64,000 nt of DNA from Chersky-840 sp963848335 (GTDB lineage Bacteria > Actinomycetota > Acidimicrobiia > Acidimicrobiales > UBA8190): positions 124,001-188,000 of the forward strand of contig CAWKDD010000001.1 in NCBI GenBank assembly GCA_963848335.1, given 5' to 3'. The notes under the pieces were generated by a model. The model was not told the origin of the DNA. It worked only from the letters and a program-made list of their open reading frames with translations, and searched no databases. The translations under genes were made by a program, and so were the position numbers. Below, in pieces: positions 8,460 through 17,151 of this stretch (within the stretch, counting starts at the first letter, position 1; each line of letters begins with the position of its first letter).

Positions 8460-9356
8460 CTAGGCGCTCGGCTTCACGGCCGCGGCTCGGTCGGCCAGGG
8501 CCGGGTCGCGCATGAACCGGGCGACGTCCTCGAAGTCGTCGGTCGGGCCCCGCCACCGGAGGTCCTCCACCGACGCCAACAGCGATCGGTCGACGCGCAA
8601 CGTCGCCAGGTCACGGAACAACAGCGCCAGGTCCGTGTCCGACGCCAGGCGCTCGGCGAGCTTGGGCGCTCCGCGCACGACGCGTCTCAGCTCGGGATCC
8701 CAGTCCGAGACGCTCGCCGGGATCGCCTCGAGGTGCGGGTAGCGCCCGAGCACGTGCGATGCCGATTGCTTTCCCCAGCCCGACAGGCCCGGGAACCCGT
8801 CGGCGCTGTCTCCGACCAGCGCCAGCCAGTCGGGGATCGACTCGGGCCCGATCCCGTAGCGGGCGCGGACCGCCTCTTCGTCGGTGATCACGTCCTTGCG
8901 GCGGTCGAGCTGGACCACGCGCCGTCCCCGCACGCATTGGGCCAGGTCCTTGTCGGGGGTGCACACCAGTACCTGCCCGACGCCGTCGTCGTCGGCCGCC
9001 ACCGCGGCCGCCGATGCCAGCGCGTCGTCCGCCTCGAGCTCGACCATGGGCCACACGACGACGCCCAGGGCTGAGAGAGCGGCCTCGAGGAGGGGGAACT
9101 GCGCCATGAGCAGCTCGGGAACTCCCTCGCCGGTCTTGTAGCCCGGCCACAGGTCGTTGCGGAACGATTCGATGACGTGGTCGGTGGCCACCCCGATGTG
9201 GGACGTGCCGGTCCCCAGCATCGAGATCACCGACTGCACCACGCCCCGCACGGCGCCGATCTCGCCACCCTCGGCACTGACCCGGGGGGGAGCGCCGAAG
9301 AAGTGTCGGAACAGCTCGTAGGTGCCGTCCACGAGGTGCACGGGCACCCGCTTCAC
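8460..9356 (-). CDS. 5'-3' exonuclease (PolI N-terminal domain type)
   Basis: A 298-residue stand-alone relative of the DNA polymerase I 5'-nuclease domain. Visible motifs are the N-terminal VDGTYELFRHFF aspartate, the arch-region FRNDLWPGYKTGEG, the metal cluster EADDALAS, TPDKDLAQCV, and GDSADGFPG followed by a helix-3-turn-helix. These flap/5'-exonuclease proteins remove RNA primers or flaps during repair; stand-alone copies are common in actinobacteria. The GTG start overlaps the stop of the upstream GNAT gene by four bases (GTGA), so the pair is translationally coupled. Confidence 0.85.
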   Translation of the reverse strand: MKRVPVHLVDGTYELFRHFFGAPPRVSAEGGEIGAVRGVVQSVISMLGTGTSHIGVATDHVIESFRNDLWPGYKTGEGVPELLMAQFPLLEAALSALGVVVWPMVELEADDALASAAAVAADDDGVGQVLVCTPDKDLAQCVRGRRVVQLDRRKDVITDEEAVRARYGIGPESIPDWLALVGDSADGFPGLSGWGKQSASHVLGRYPHLEAIPASVSDWDPELRRVVRGAPKLAERLASDTDLALLFRDLATLRVDRSLLASVEDLRWRGPTDDFEDVARFMRDPALADRAAAVKPSA

Positions 9357-9955
9357 CGGACAGGATCCCGTCGCATGTACCAGGTCTCGACGCCCAGGAC
9401 GGTCTCCACCGATGCGAGCTCGAAACCCAGGGAGCTGTAGAACCGGACGTTGCGTTCCTTGTCGGTCTCGAGCCACGCCAGTCGATCGCCCTCGTCGAGC
9501 CAGGCGCAGACCTGCCGCATCATCCGACCGCCGATGCCGCGGCCCTGAAAGCCCGGCTCGACTCCGACGGGTCCCAGATGCCAGTGCTCCTCCCCGAGGT
9601 CGGTCTGTGCCCAACGCGCCCAGAAGGCATGGGCTCGCGCCGGGTCGCCCACGGGAGCCGGCTCTGCGCCGAGGAGCTCGGACACGTTTCCCACCATGAA
9701 CGAACCGATACAGCCCCCCGGCGGTGCGACCCCCGCCGCCGCCACCACGCAGTCGCCGGCGAAGGCCGCGAATTGGGGAGGTGGGAGCAGTTCGAAGAAC
9801 GATCCGAGCTCACGGTACAGGCCGGCCAACGCGCCGAGCGGGTCGTCACCGTACATGGCCACCGATGTCGGTGAGTCCGCCAGGGCGCGCGACGTCACGG
9901 CCGCCGCCGCCCGGTGCTCGTTCTTGCGCAGCGCGCGCACCTCGGTCTCGTGCAC
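9353..9955 (-). CDS. GNAT family N-acetyltransferase
   Basis: A 200-residue acetyltransferase of the GNAT superfamily. The acetyl-CoA pyrophosphate-binding motif A is seen as VGVEPGFQGRGIGGRMM near residue 135, followed by the motif B segment LETDKERNVRFYSSLGFE. The N-terminal half is typical of broad-specificity small-molecule GNATs. The GTG start lies about 220 bp from the divergent acyl-CoA synthetase gene. Its stop overlaps the start of the exonuclease gene by four bases. Acceptor substrate unknown. Confidence 0.85.
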   Translation of the reverse strand: MHETEVRALRKNEHRAAAAVTSRALADSPTSVAMYGDDPLGALAGLYRELGSFFELLPPPQFAAFAGDCVVAAAGVAPPGGCIGSFMVGNVSELLGAEPAPVGDPARAHAFWARWAQTDLGEEHWHLGPVGVEPGFQGRGIGGRMMRQVCAWLDEGDRLAWLETDKERNVRFYSSLGFELASVETVLGVETWYMRRDPVR

Positions 9956-10173
9956 GACCCAATCATGTCCACAACATGGGCCCCGTCGCCTCTTCAGGCC
10001 GACCCTCGGAGATCGCCGCGACCGTACCGAGGCCTCCGGGGGGCCGCCACGAGGAGGCGTGCCCGGGGTGATGGCGCCGAGAGTCGTGGTGGCCGAGGGG
10101 TGTCGAGGCCACCGAGGTGAACCGCCGGGCTCTGGACGGCGCGTCTCCCGGTGCTGTTACCATCGGCGCCTCT

Positions 10174-11784
10174 ATGACGGTGCGTCAGATCCGGGGGGAG
10201 CACGTCACCGTCAGCGACGTCCTGCGGGCCGCCGCCGAGACGAACGCCGAGGTCGAGGCGTACGTCGAGATGGCCGAGGCCGGTGCCGGCGGGCTCGTTC
10301 CGCCGGGTGCCGACGGCAGGAGGCGCCTGACCTTCGGGGGCTGGGACGAGGCCGCCGACGCGGTGGCCGGGTGGCTGCGGGCGCGGGGAGTGGCCCAGGG
10401 TGACGTGGTCTGCCTGCTCCTGCCTTCCTCCATCGACTACGCCGTGTGCTACCAGGCCGCCGCCCGGCTCGGGGCCGTCACCACGGGCGTGAACCTGCGC
10501 ATGGGAGCAGGCGAACAGGCCTCGATCACCGCCCGGGTGCACCCCGCGGTGACCATCGTCGACACCGAGGCGCTGCAACCGGGCGCGATCCCGCCCGGGG
10601 CGGGCTTGGTGCTGGCGCGCCAGGCGTTGCCCGACGCGTGGGAGCATCGTGGTCCACCTCGGTGCGGCCTCGACGACCGCCATCCCGTCGCCATCGTGTG
10701 GACCAGTGGCTCCACGGGTGTTCCCAAAGGGGCGGTGTTCGATCACGCCAACCTTCGGGCCGTGGCGGCGGGGACCGACGTGCTGTCGCGTCCCGGTGAT
10801 CGGCGGCTGTCGCCGTTGCCCTTTCCCCACGTCGGCTACATGACCCGCGCCTGGGACGAGATCGCCCATGGCGTCACCACGGTGATCACCCCCCAGCCGT
10901 GGACGGCGGCATCGGCCATCGAGTTGTTGAGCTCGGAGCGCGTCACGGTCGGACAGGGTGTGCCCACCCAGTGGGCCTTGATGCTCGCCCACCCCGATCT
11001 GGCCGGCGCCGATGTCTCGCACCTGAGGATCGCGGGAACCGGAGCGTCGCGTGTTCCGCCCGAGCTGGTACGGGCCATGCGTACCCGCCTGGGGTGCCCT
11101 GTCGTCGTGCGCTACACATCCACGGAGTCGTCGCTCGGGACCGGTACCCGGCCCGAGGACCCCGACGACGTGGTGGCCACCACGGTCGGCCGACCCGTGC
11201 CCGGTGTCGAGCTCGAGGTGGTCGACGAGCACGGGACGCCGGTGGCGGCGGGCGAGGTGGGGAGGGTCCGGCTGCGGTCCCCGGCCGTGCTGCGCGGCTA
11301 TGTCGGCGACCTCGCCGCCGGCGAGCTGATCGACACGGTCGCCACCGCGGCGGTGCTCGACTCCGACGGTTGGGTCACCACGGGCGATCTCGGCGCCGTG
11401 GGCGAGGACGGCAACCTGAGACTGGCAGGGCGGGTCTCTGAGATGTACATCCGAGGTGGCTACAACGTCTACCCCGCCGAGGTCGAGGCCGTGCTGGGCG
11501 GGCTGCCCGGCATCGCCCAGGTGGCGGTGGTGGCGGCGCCCGACACCGTCCTCGGGGAGATCGGTGTGGCCTTCGTGGTGCCACAGGCTGCGGGCGCGGC
11601 CCCCGATCTCGCCGGTCTGCGCTCTGCGTGTGGTTCCGAGCTCGCCGACTACAAGGCGCCGGACCGCCTCTATCTCGTCGCCGAGCTGCCGCTCACGGCG
11701 ATGGCGAAGATCGACAAGAAGGAGCTGACGGCGCGCGCCGCCGAGCTCGAGACTCAGCAAGTGAAGGAGCGAGTGAGCACATGA
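10174..11784 (+). CDS. AMP-dependent acyl-CoA synthetase, first gene of an unknown operon
   Basis: A 536-residue ANL-superfamily ligase that activates a carboxylic acid through an acyl-adenylate. The phosphate loop is WTSGSTGVPKG, the A5-type segment RYTSTESS and the hinge motif TTGDLG are present, and the C-terminal catalytic lysine lies in MAKIDKKEL. It is divergent from known FadD17/FadD19 types elsewhere in the window. The ATG at 10174 is preferred to an upstream GTG because a TACCAT hexamer (10158-10163) would fall inside the longer version. The stop overlaps the next gene by four bases (ATGA), starting a chain of coupled genes that runs to 15251. Confidence 0.85.
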   Translation: MTVRQIRGEHVTVSDVLRAAAETNAEVEAYVEMAEAGAGGLVPPGADGRRRLTFGGWDEAADAVAGWLRARGVAQGDVVCLLLPSSIDYAVCYQAAARLGAVTTGVNLRMGAGEQASITARVHPAVTIVDTEALQPGAIPPGAGLVLARQALPDAWEHRGPPRCGLDDRHPVAIVWTSGSTGVPKGAVFDHANLRAVAAGTDVLSRPGDRRLSPLPFPHVGYMTRAWDEIAHGVTTVITPQPWTAASAIELLSSERVTVGQGVPTQWALMLAHPDLAGADVSHLRIAGTGASRVPPELVRAMRTRLGCPVVVRYTSTESSLGTGTRPEDPDDVVATTVGRPVPGVELEVVDEHGTPVAAGEVGRVRLRSPAVLRGYVGDLAAGELIDTVATAAVLDSDGWVTTGDLGAVGEDGNLRLAGRVSEMYIRGGYNVYPAEVEAVLGGLPGIAQVAVVAAPDTVLGEIGVAFVVPQAAGAAPDLAGLRSACGSELADYKAPDRLYLVAELPLTAMAKIDKKELTARAAELETQQVKERVST

Positions 11785-12719
11785 CCGAGGCCAAGGACCC
11801 GGCGACCAAGAGCGACTCTCCGGCCCAGCCCGCCGGCGCCCGACCACCGCGCCAGCACCCCATCGTGGCGGGGGCGGAGCCGATCAAGCTGGGTTCGATG
11901 CTCTTCACGCTGGTCGAGCCGCGGCGCGGGCACGAGGTGGCCTACAACCGGTGGTACGAGCGCGACCATTTCTACGCGGGGTGCATGATCGGTCCCTACC
12001 AGTTCGCGGGGAAGCGCTTCGTAGCCACGGCCGAGCTCAAGGCTCTGCGCGACCCCGATCCCTCCGCCGTCACCGGCCAGCCGGGCCGGGGCAGTTTCCT
12101 CTCTGTCTACTGGGTGCTCGACGGTTACCACGACGTGTGGAACCGCTGGGCCGTGGACCAGGTCAAGGCGCTGCACAAGGCCGGGCGCATGTTCGAGGAG
12201 CGCGACCACGTCCACACCCTTCTCTACCGGTACGCGTGGGAGCGGGCACGCGACACCGACGGGCTGCCCGCCGAGCTCGCTCTCGACCATCCTTCGGCCG
12301 GGCTCGTGGCGGTGTTCACCGATCGCGCCGAGGGCGTCGATGCCGCCGAGTTCGAGACCTGGATGCGCGACGAGCACCTTGCCGAGCTGCTCCCGGGGAC
12401 GGCGGCCCGCCTCGTGATCGCCGCGGACCCGTTGCCTCTGCTCATCGACGCACCGGGGGACGTGCCACGCTCGGAGTCCGACGACCGCCGCCAGCTGACC
12501 CTGTGGTTCCTCGACACCTCGCCCCAGGAGGCGTGGGAGTCGGTCGTGGTCGCACACCGGGCCGCGGTGGAGAAGTCGGGCAAGGCCAAGGTCGTCGCCG
12601 CGTTGCCCTTCATCCCCACGATCCCCGGTACCGACACCTACACCGACATGCTGTGGCCCGACCAGAGCGACAAGAGCCAGAAGGAAGCGAGCCAGAAGGA
12701 AGCGAGGAGGTCTTCGTGA
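11781..12719 (+). CDS. Two-domain dimeric alpha/beta-barrel-like protein
   Basis: A 312-residue cytoplasmic protein I cannot assign to a named enzyme. The segment LGSMLFTLVEPRRGHEVAYNRWY and the later GLVAVFTDRAEGVDAAEFETWM with WMRDEHLAEL look like two halves of a ferredoxin-like (dimeric alpha/beta barrel, EthD-like) fold. The first 35 residues are Pro/Ala-rich and probably disordered. The C-terminus is Lys/Glu/Ser-rich because of a 15-bp tandem repeat. It overlaps both the preceding ligase (ATGA) and the following SDR (GTGA) by four bases, so it works in the same pathway. Confidence 0.6.
   Translation: MTEAKDPATKSDSPAQPAGARPPRQHPIVAGAEPIKLGSMLFTLVEPRRGHEVAYNRWYERDHFYAGCMIGPYQFAGKRFVATAELKALRDPDPSAVTGQPGRGSFLSVYWVLDGYHDVWNRWAVDQVKALHKAGRMFEERDHVHTLLYRYAWERARDTDGLPAELALDHPSAGLVAVFTDRAEGVDAAEFETWMRDEHLAELLPGTAARLVIAADPLPLLIDAPGDVPRSESDDRRQLTLWFLDTSPQEAWESVVVAHRAAVEKSGKAKVVAALPFIPTIPGTDTYTDMLWPDQSDKSQKEASQKEARRSS
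12675..12704 (+). repeat. 15-bp tandem duplication at gene end
   Basis: Two exact copies of a 15-bp unit (12675-12689 and 12690-12704) sit in frame at the 3' end of the preceding gene and duplicate a five-residue Ser/Gln/Lys/Glu/Ala block. The GAGGAGG just after the second copy is the ribosome-binding site of the following SDR gene. Confidence 0.8.
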
Positions 12720-13501
12720 GCCCCGACCCCGCAGTGGTCACACCGCCGGCACGCCGGTTCGAAGCAAAGACCGCCATCGTCACCGGGGCCGGCTCGGGCA
12801 TCGGCAGGGCCACCGCCATCCGCCTGGCGGTGGAGGGAGCCTCGGTGGCCTGCCTCGACGTGGTGGCCGACAACCTCGACGAGACCGTCGAAGCCCTCGC
12901 CACCCTGGGGGCCAAGGCCGTCGCCTACCGTTGTGACGTCACCGACGAGTCACAGGTCAACGAGACCGTGACCGAGGTCGCCTCGGCGCTCGGAAGGCCC
13001 GAGGTGCTGTGCAACGTGGCCGGCATCGGGACTTTCGCCCATACCGCCGAGCTGCCCCTCGCCACATGGGACCGCATCCTCGCGGTGAACCTCACCGGCA
13101 CGTTCCTCATGACCAGGGCGGCCCTCGCCTACATGCTCGAGCCACCGGGGGGGAGCATCGTCAACATCGCGTCCACGTCGGGCATCATGGGAGCCGCCTA
13201 CTCCGCCGCCTACTCCGCTTCGAAGGGCGGCGTGATCATGCTCACCAAGGCTCTGGCCATCGAGTACGCGGGCCGGGGGGTTCGGGTCAACGCCGTGGCG
13301 CCCGGCGGTGTCGACACCCCGCTCATCGGCAGCTTCCAGCTCCCCGAGGGAGGGGACCGCAAGCACATCTACCGGATCACGAGCCGCATGGGCTTCTGCA
13401 CACCTGACCAGGTCGCCGCCGCCATCGCCTTCCTAGCGTCGGAGGAATCCGCCTACACGACCGGTGCGGTTCTGGCCGTGGACGGCGGCATCACGGCCTA
13501 G
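12716..13501 (+). CDS. Short-chain dehydrogenase/reductase
   Basis: A 261-residue classical SDR. The cofactor motif TGAGSGIG, the structural NVAG motif, the catalytic Ser in NIASTSG, and the YSASKGG Tyr/Lys pair are all present, and the protein ends AVDGGITA like most of the family. An acidic residue at the end of the second strand (CLDVVADN) favours NAD over NADP. The GTG start overlaps the previous stop and has a strong GAGGAGG upstream. Within the operon it probably oxidises or reduces the compound activated by the ligase at 10174. Confidence 0.9.
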   Translation: MSPDPAVVTPPARRFEAKTAIVTGAGSGIGRATAIRLAVEGASVACLDVVADNLDETVEALATLGAKAVAYRCDVTDESQVNETVTEVASALGRPEVLCNVAGIGTFAHTAELPLATWDRILAVNLTGTFLMTRAALAYMLEPPGGSIVNIASTSGIMGAAYSAAYSASKGGVIMLTKALAIEYAGRGVRVNAVAPGGVDTPLIGSFQLPEGGDRKHIYRITSRMGFCTPDQVAAAIAFLASEESAYTTGAVLAVDGGITA

Positions 13502-13537
13502 CGCGTCGGGCCCAGCCGGTCACTACCATCCACGACC

Positions 13538-14236
13538 GTGAGCCGGCGCCCGCTGTTCATCGTCACCGACGTGTCCCCCTATCCCCACGGGCCGGCGGGC
13601 GTGCACGGTGTGCTCCCCCAGGCGGCGGTGGCATTGTCCGAGCTGGCCGGTCTGGTGGAGCTGGACGCCGTGCCCGTGCACGCCGTGCCCGACGTCGACC
13701 CCGACCTCCTCTCGGCGGGTGGCGTCCTGGCGCTGTTCACCATCGGCGAGACCCCGTGGTCCCCGGCGCAGCGAGCCGCCATCACCGACGGCGTGCGCTC
13801 GGGGCGCCTGGGGATCCTGGGGGTCCACGCCGCCACCGACGCGTGCATATCATGGGAGGAGTACGGATCACTCGTCGGGGCCCGCTTCGACGGGCACCCG
13901 TGGACCGAGACCTTCGACATCGACGTCGTCGACCCCTCGCACCCGAGCACGCAGCATCTGGGCGCGCCGTGGCGGTGGCACGACGAGGTCTACCTCTTCC
14001 GTGACCTTCGCCCCGACGCACGAGTCCTGCTGCGCGTGGCCGAGGGCCAGCTCGACATGAGCGTCCCCGGCGCCCGCCGGCCGTCCGTCGGCTTCCCCCT
14101 GGCGTGGTGCTTCGCCGAAGGACAGGGCCGAGTCTTCTACACCTCGCTCGGGCACTTCCCCGGGGCGTGGGAGACCCCCGCCTATCTCACCCACCTCCAC
14201 GGTGGGCTCAGGTGGGTCCTCGGCGACGGGGGCTGA
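13538..14236 (+). CDS. ThuA-like domain protein
   Basis: A 232-residue protein with the ThuA (trehalose utilisation) glutamine-amidotransferase-like fold. The diagnostic features are HAATDACISWEEYGSLVGARF around residue 95-115, the HDEVYLFRD strand and the C-terminal GRVFYTSLGHFPGAWE segment. ThuA-like proteins often accompany sugar or cyclitol dehydrogenases, but their chemistry is poorly known. The GTG start has TACCAT eight bases upstream (13524-13529), so it may have its own promoter although it sits 36 bp after the SDR. Confidence 0.8.
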   Translation: MSRRPLFIVTDVSPYPHGPAGVHGVLPQAAVALSELAGLVELDAVPVHAVPDVDPDLLSAGGVLALFTIGETPWSPAQRAAITDGVRSGRLGILGVHAATDACISWEEYGSLVGARFDGHPWTETFDIDVVDPSHPSTQHLGAPWRWHDEVYLFRDLRPDARVLLRVAEGQLDMSVPGARRPSVGFPLAWCFAEGQGRVFYTSLGHFPGAWETPAYLTHLHGGLRWVLGDGG

Positions 14237-14244
14237 GCGCGGTG

Positions 14245-14562
14245 ATGCACCTCGTCGACACGGTCGAGGTCGAGCCCGAGGGAGTCGAGCGCTATCTGGA
14301 GCTGGTCGGAACCCTCGGCAAGGCGGTCATGGCGGATGCCGGAGCGACTTTCGTGTCGTGTGCGACGACGTCGGGCGAGGTCGGCGAGCGGGTGCACATC
14401 CAGGTGACCTGGGCATTCGCCGATCTCGTGCAATGGAACGAGATCCGCAAGAACCTGGTGCTCGATCCCCGGTACCACGAGTACGGGAGCACAGCTGCCT
14501 CCCTGCGCGTTGGGGGGACCCGTCGCTTCTTCACGCCCGTGGCCCTCCCCACCATGCCGTGA
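14245..14562 (+). CDS. Small NIPSNAP/dimeric alpha-beta barrel-like protein
   Basis: A 105-residue protein starting MHLVDTVEVEPEGVERYLEL. The strand-helix order and the LVQWNEIRKNLVLDPRY segment resemble NIPSNAP-like or other dimeric ferredoxin-like-fold proteins that often act as small-molecule isomerases, cyclases or monooxygenases. An overlapping GTG one codon upstream is an alternative start. Its stop codon overlaps the ATG of the next gene by one base (TGATG), so the two are coupled and may form a heteromer. Function not known. Confidence 0.55.
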   Translation: MHLVDTVEVEPEGVERYLELVGTLGKAVMADAGATFVSCATTSGEVGERVHIQVTWAFADLVQWNEIRKNLVLDPRYHEYGSTAASLRVGGTRRFFTPVALPTMP

Positions 14563-15251
14563 TGCTCCGGCGCTTCGAGGTCTACGCGCTGAGCCCCGAC
14601 GCTCCCGCCGAGCGCGTCCGCGACCTCGAAGAGGCATGTCGTCGGTGCGGTCGGTTCATCCCAGAGGTTCTCGACTGTGCCGTCGGACAGAACCTGTCCG
14701 ACGCGCCGGTGCAACTCGTGTGGGAGCACGCCTACGCGTCGCCCGAGGCGTACCGGCGCTACATGGTCCACCCGTATCACGCCGTGGTCGTGGACAGGTA
14801 CTTGCTCCCCGATGCCCCCGGAAGGATCGTCATCGACGGTCCGTCGGGGGCGGGGCTCTACGGCTACGCATGCGACACGCCCTCGTACCGGATGCGCAGC
14901 GGCGTCCGCCGGCTCGTGCTGCTCCGCGTCGGCAGCGAATCGTCGGGGGCCGAGGTGTCGAAGCTCCGTGAGGAGCTCGAAGGGGCTCCCGAGGTCGTCC
15001 CCGACATGGTCGTGTCGGTGTTGGCCGCCAACACCATGGGCTCGGCCTGGTTCGACGGGGTGACGCCGGTCATGGGGCCACCGCGATGGACCCATCTGTG
15101 GGAACAGGGATTCCGGAGCCTCGACGCGCTCGAGGCCTATCGCCAGGGTGGCTCGACCCCGGCCGCGATGGAGCGCGTGGGCTGGGACCAGGGGACGGGG
15201 GGCGTCGTCTCCCGTGCGGCCGAGCTCTTCTACGAGGTGCGGGGAGGATGA
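14562..15251 (+). CDS. Two-domain Dabb-like protein
   Basis: A 229-residue protein with two apparent ferredoxin-like halves. The first half carries VQLVWEHAYASPEAYRRYMVHPYH, typical of stress-responsive A/B-barrel (Dabb) domains, where the histidine near the end of the helix is often the active residue; the second half RLVLLRVGSES...MGSAWF has the same layout without that motif. It ends the operon that starts at 10174. It may partner the 105-residue protein just upstream. Function unknown. Confidence 0.6.
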   Translation: MLRRFEVYALSPDAPAERVRDLEEACRRCGRFIPEVLDCAVGQNLSDAPVQLVWEHAYASPEAYRRYMVHPYHAVVVDRYLLPDAPGRIVIDGPSGAGLYGYACDTPSYRMRSGVRRLVLLRVGSESSGAEVSKLREELEGAPEVVPDMVVSVLAANTMGSAWFDGVTPVMGPPRWTHLWEQGFRSLDALEAYRQGGSTPAAMERVGWDQGTGGVVSRAAELFYEVRGG

Positions 15252-15484
15252 GCGGGCCAAGGGGCGACGACGGGTAGCTCCTCGACAACCGGTCGGCGTG
15301 ATCGGCATCGACCTGGCGCAGCCCATCTGATGTCGGCTCCGAGGCGTGGGCCCGCGGCGTGACCTGGGGCGCCGTTCCTGTGGGTCGGCTTGGGACGAGG
15401 GTGTTCCGGCCCGGTGCGCGGCGGGCGCCATTCGTGCCAGACCCGCCTGACAACAGCGCAGCGGACCCAGGTACGCTGCTGGGG

Positions 15485-16516
15485 ATGCAATTGCGCCGCA
15501 AGGCACCGGAGCGCAGCGGGGAGCAGGTGTGGTTGACGCCGCCGCCCGTCCCGGTTCGGGCCCCGGTCTCCAGGCGCTGGAGATGGCCCAGCGGAGGGTC
15601 GAGCTCGCTCCTGGTGGTGGTGGCGGTGGCGTCGATCGCGACGGGGGGCGGCGCCGTGGCGTTCGACATGGCGGGAAGCTCCACTGCGCCCGGGCCGTCG
15701 GTCCATCACGACGCGGCCGCTGCCACCCACGGCGCGCCGCGCAGCGCCATCCCGGTCGTGATCCCGCCCGCCCCGGCGCCGGTCATCATCCCGCCGGCAC
15801 CGACGACCACGGTGAGCCCTGTGGACGCGCCGAAGGACCGTCACCGACCGTGTGGAGGAGCTACGTCGTTCCCCCTGTGGCCCCCGTGGTCAACAGCGCC
15901 CCGTCGAACATCACCGATCCCTCGGTCGTCGCCACGGCCACGGTCCCCAACGTGCCGCTGTACTCGGCGCCGGGCGCAGCCAAGCCCGCCAAGAGCATCG
16001 CCAACCCGAACTACCTGGGCGCGACCGGTGGTCTTCCTGGTCACCGGCTATCAGCCAGGATGGGTACAGGCCTACATCCCGGAGCGTCCCAACGAGTCCA
16101 CGGCCTGGATACCCAGTGCGGACGTGTCCATCTCCTTCGTCCCGGACCATATCGTGGTGAGCCTTTCGGCCCGCTTGCTGACCCTGTACCACGACAACGT
16201 GCCGGTGTTCCAGAGCGCGGTGGCACCGGGGGCACCGAGCTCACCCACGCCCACGGGGTCGTTCTACGTGGCCTACATCGTCAAGCTCACCGATCCCGGT
16301 GACGTGTACGGCCCCTACGCCATGGGCACGTCGGCTTTCTCCAACACGTACTACAGCTTCGACGGCGGTCCGGGCCAAGTGGGCATCCACGGGACCAACC
16401 AACCGTGGGTCATCGGCTCGTACGCCAGTCACGGCTGTGTCCGGCTCCCGAACGCTGCCATCACGACGTTGGCCCAGCAGGTGGTCCCAGGCACGCCCGT
16501 CGAGATCGAGCACTGA
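15485..16516 (+). CDS. L,D-transpeptidase (YkuD), frameshifted
   Basis: This encodes a cell-wall enzyme that makes 3-3 peptidoglycan cross-links. Residues 1-60 hold a basic segment and one membrane anchor, then a Pro-rich linker, an SH3-like region and the YkuD catalytic domain ending in HGTN...SHGCVRLPN with the active cysteine. The reading frame is broken twice: a base is missing near 15836 and an extra one occurs near 16024, and the middle part (YVVPPVAPVVNSAPSN...ANPNYLG) reads in another frame. The net length is preserved. Sequencing error is the simplest explanation. TACGCT at 15472-15477 lies seven bases before the ATG. Confidence 0.8.
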   Translation: MQLRRKAPERSGEQVWLTPPPVPVRAPVSRRWRWPSGGSSSLLVVVAVASIATGGGAVAFDMAGSSTAPGPSVHHDAAAATHGAPRSAIPVVIPPAPAPVIIPPAPTTTVSPVDAPKDRHRPCGGATSFPLWPPWSTAPRRTSPIPRSSPRPRSPTCRCTRRRAQPSPPRASPTRTTWARPVVFLVTGYQPGWVQAYIPERPNESTAWIPSADVSISFVPDHIVVSLSARLLTLYHDNVPVFQSAVAPGAPSSPTPTGSFYVAYIVKLTDPGDVYGPYAMGTSAFSNTYYSFDGGPGQVGIHGTNQPWVIGSYASHGCVRLPNAAITTLAQQVVPGTPVEIEH

Positions 16517-16555
16517 ACGGTGACCGCACCGCGATGAGGGCGGGCTGACGAGGCG

Positions 16556-17047
16556 ATGAAGGGGTACGTGCTCACGGTGGAGCGGGTGGTCCCTGCCGCC
16601 CCCCACGTCGTTTTCGATGTTCTGGCGGACGTGAGCCGGCACCACTTGATCGACGGCTCGGGAATGCTCCGGGGTGCCCCCGAGGACTACCCGCGACGCC
16701 TCGCACTGGGGACGACCTTCGGCATGGGCATGAAAATGCTGGTGTCGTACTCCACGGTGAACAGGGTGGTCGAGTTCGAGGAGAACCGGCTGATCGCCTG
16801 GAAGACCGGGCCCACGGGGACCATGGGGCGCCTCGTGGCCGGGAGGGTGTGGCGCTACGAGCTGTCTCCGGTCGAGGGGGGCACGCTGGTCCGGGAGAGT
16901 TGGGACATCACCGCCGACCATCAGCGCTTCCTCTTGAAGCTGGGGGACATCTACTCGGGCAAGACGCGGCGGGACATGGAGCGGACCCTCGAACGTCTCA
17001 GCCGTCTGGTGGCCGGCGAAGGCGCCCACCAGGACCACGCCAGCTGA
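16556..17047 (+). CDS. SRPBCC (START-like) family protein
   Basis: A 163-residue protein of the SRPBCC/polyketide-cyclase superfamily, beginning with the strand KGYVLTVERVVPAAPHVVFDVLADVSRHH that typifies this lipid- or ligand-binding fold. The central VRESWDITADHQ strand and the C-terminal amphipathic helix (RRDMERTLERLSRLVAG) complete it. These proteins bind hydrophobic ligands or act as aromatase/cyclases. It starts 39 bp after the L,D-transpeptidase and may be co-transcribed, though a functional link is not evident. Confidence 0.75.
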   Translation: MKGYVLTVERVVPAAPHVVFDVLADVSRHHLIDGSGMLRGAPEDYPRRLALGTTFGMGMKMLVSYSTVNRVVEFEENRLIAWKTGPTGTMGRLVAGRVWRYELSPVEGGTLVRESWDITADHQRFLLKLGDIYSGKTRRDMERTLERLSRLVAGEGAHQDHAS

Positions 17048-17110
17048 CCCTTCCGGCGCGAGCGGCCCGGGGCGACCGGTCTCCACCCACGCTACGGTGG
17101 GCGCTTCGCG

Positions 17111-17130
17111 GGCCGCAGCGGGCCGCAGCG
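17111..17130 (+). repeat. 10-bp tandem repeat in leader
   Basis: Two exact copies of a 10-bp GC-rich unit (ggccgcagcg) followed by a partial third copy lie 20-40 bases upstream of the ATG at 17152. A TACGGT hexamer lies about 15 bases before them. The repeat is too short for a CRISPR and more likely a replication-slippage site. Confidence 0.7.
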
Positions 17131-17151
17131 GGCCTCGAGGAGGGTCGGGCC

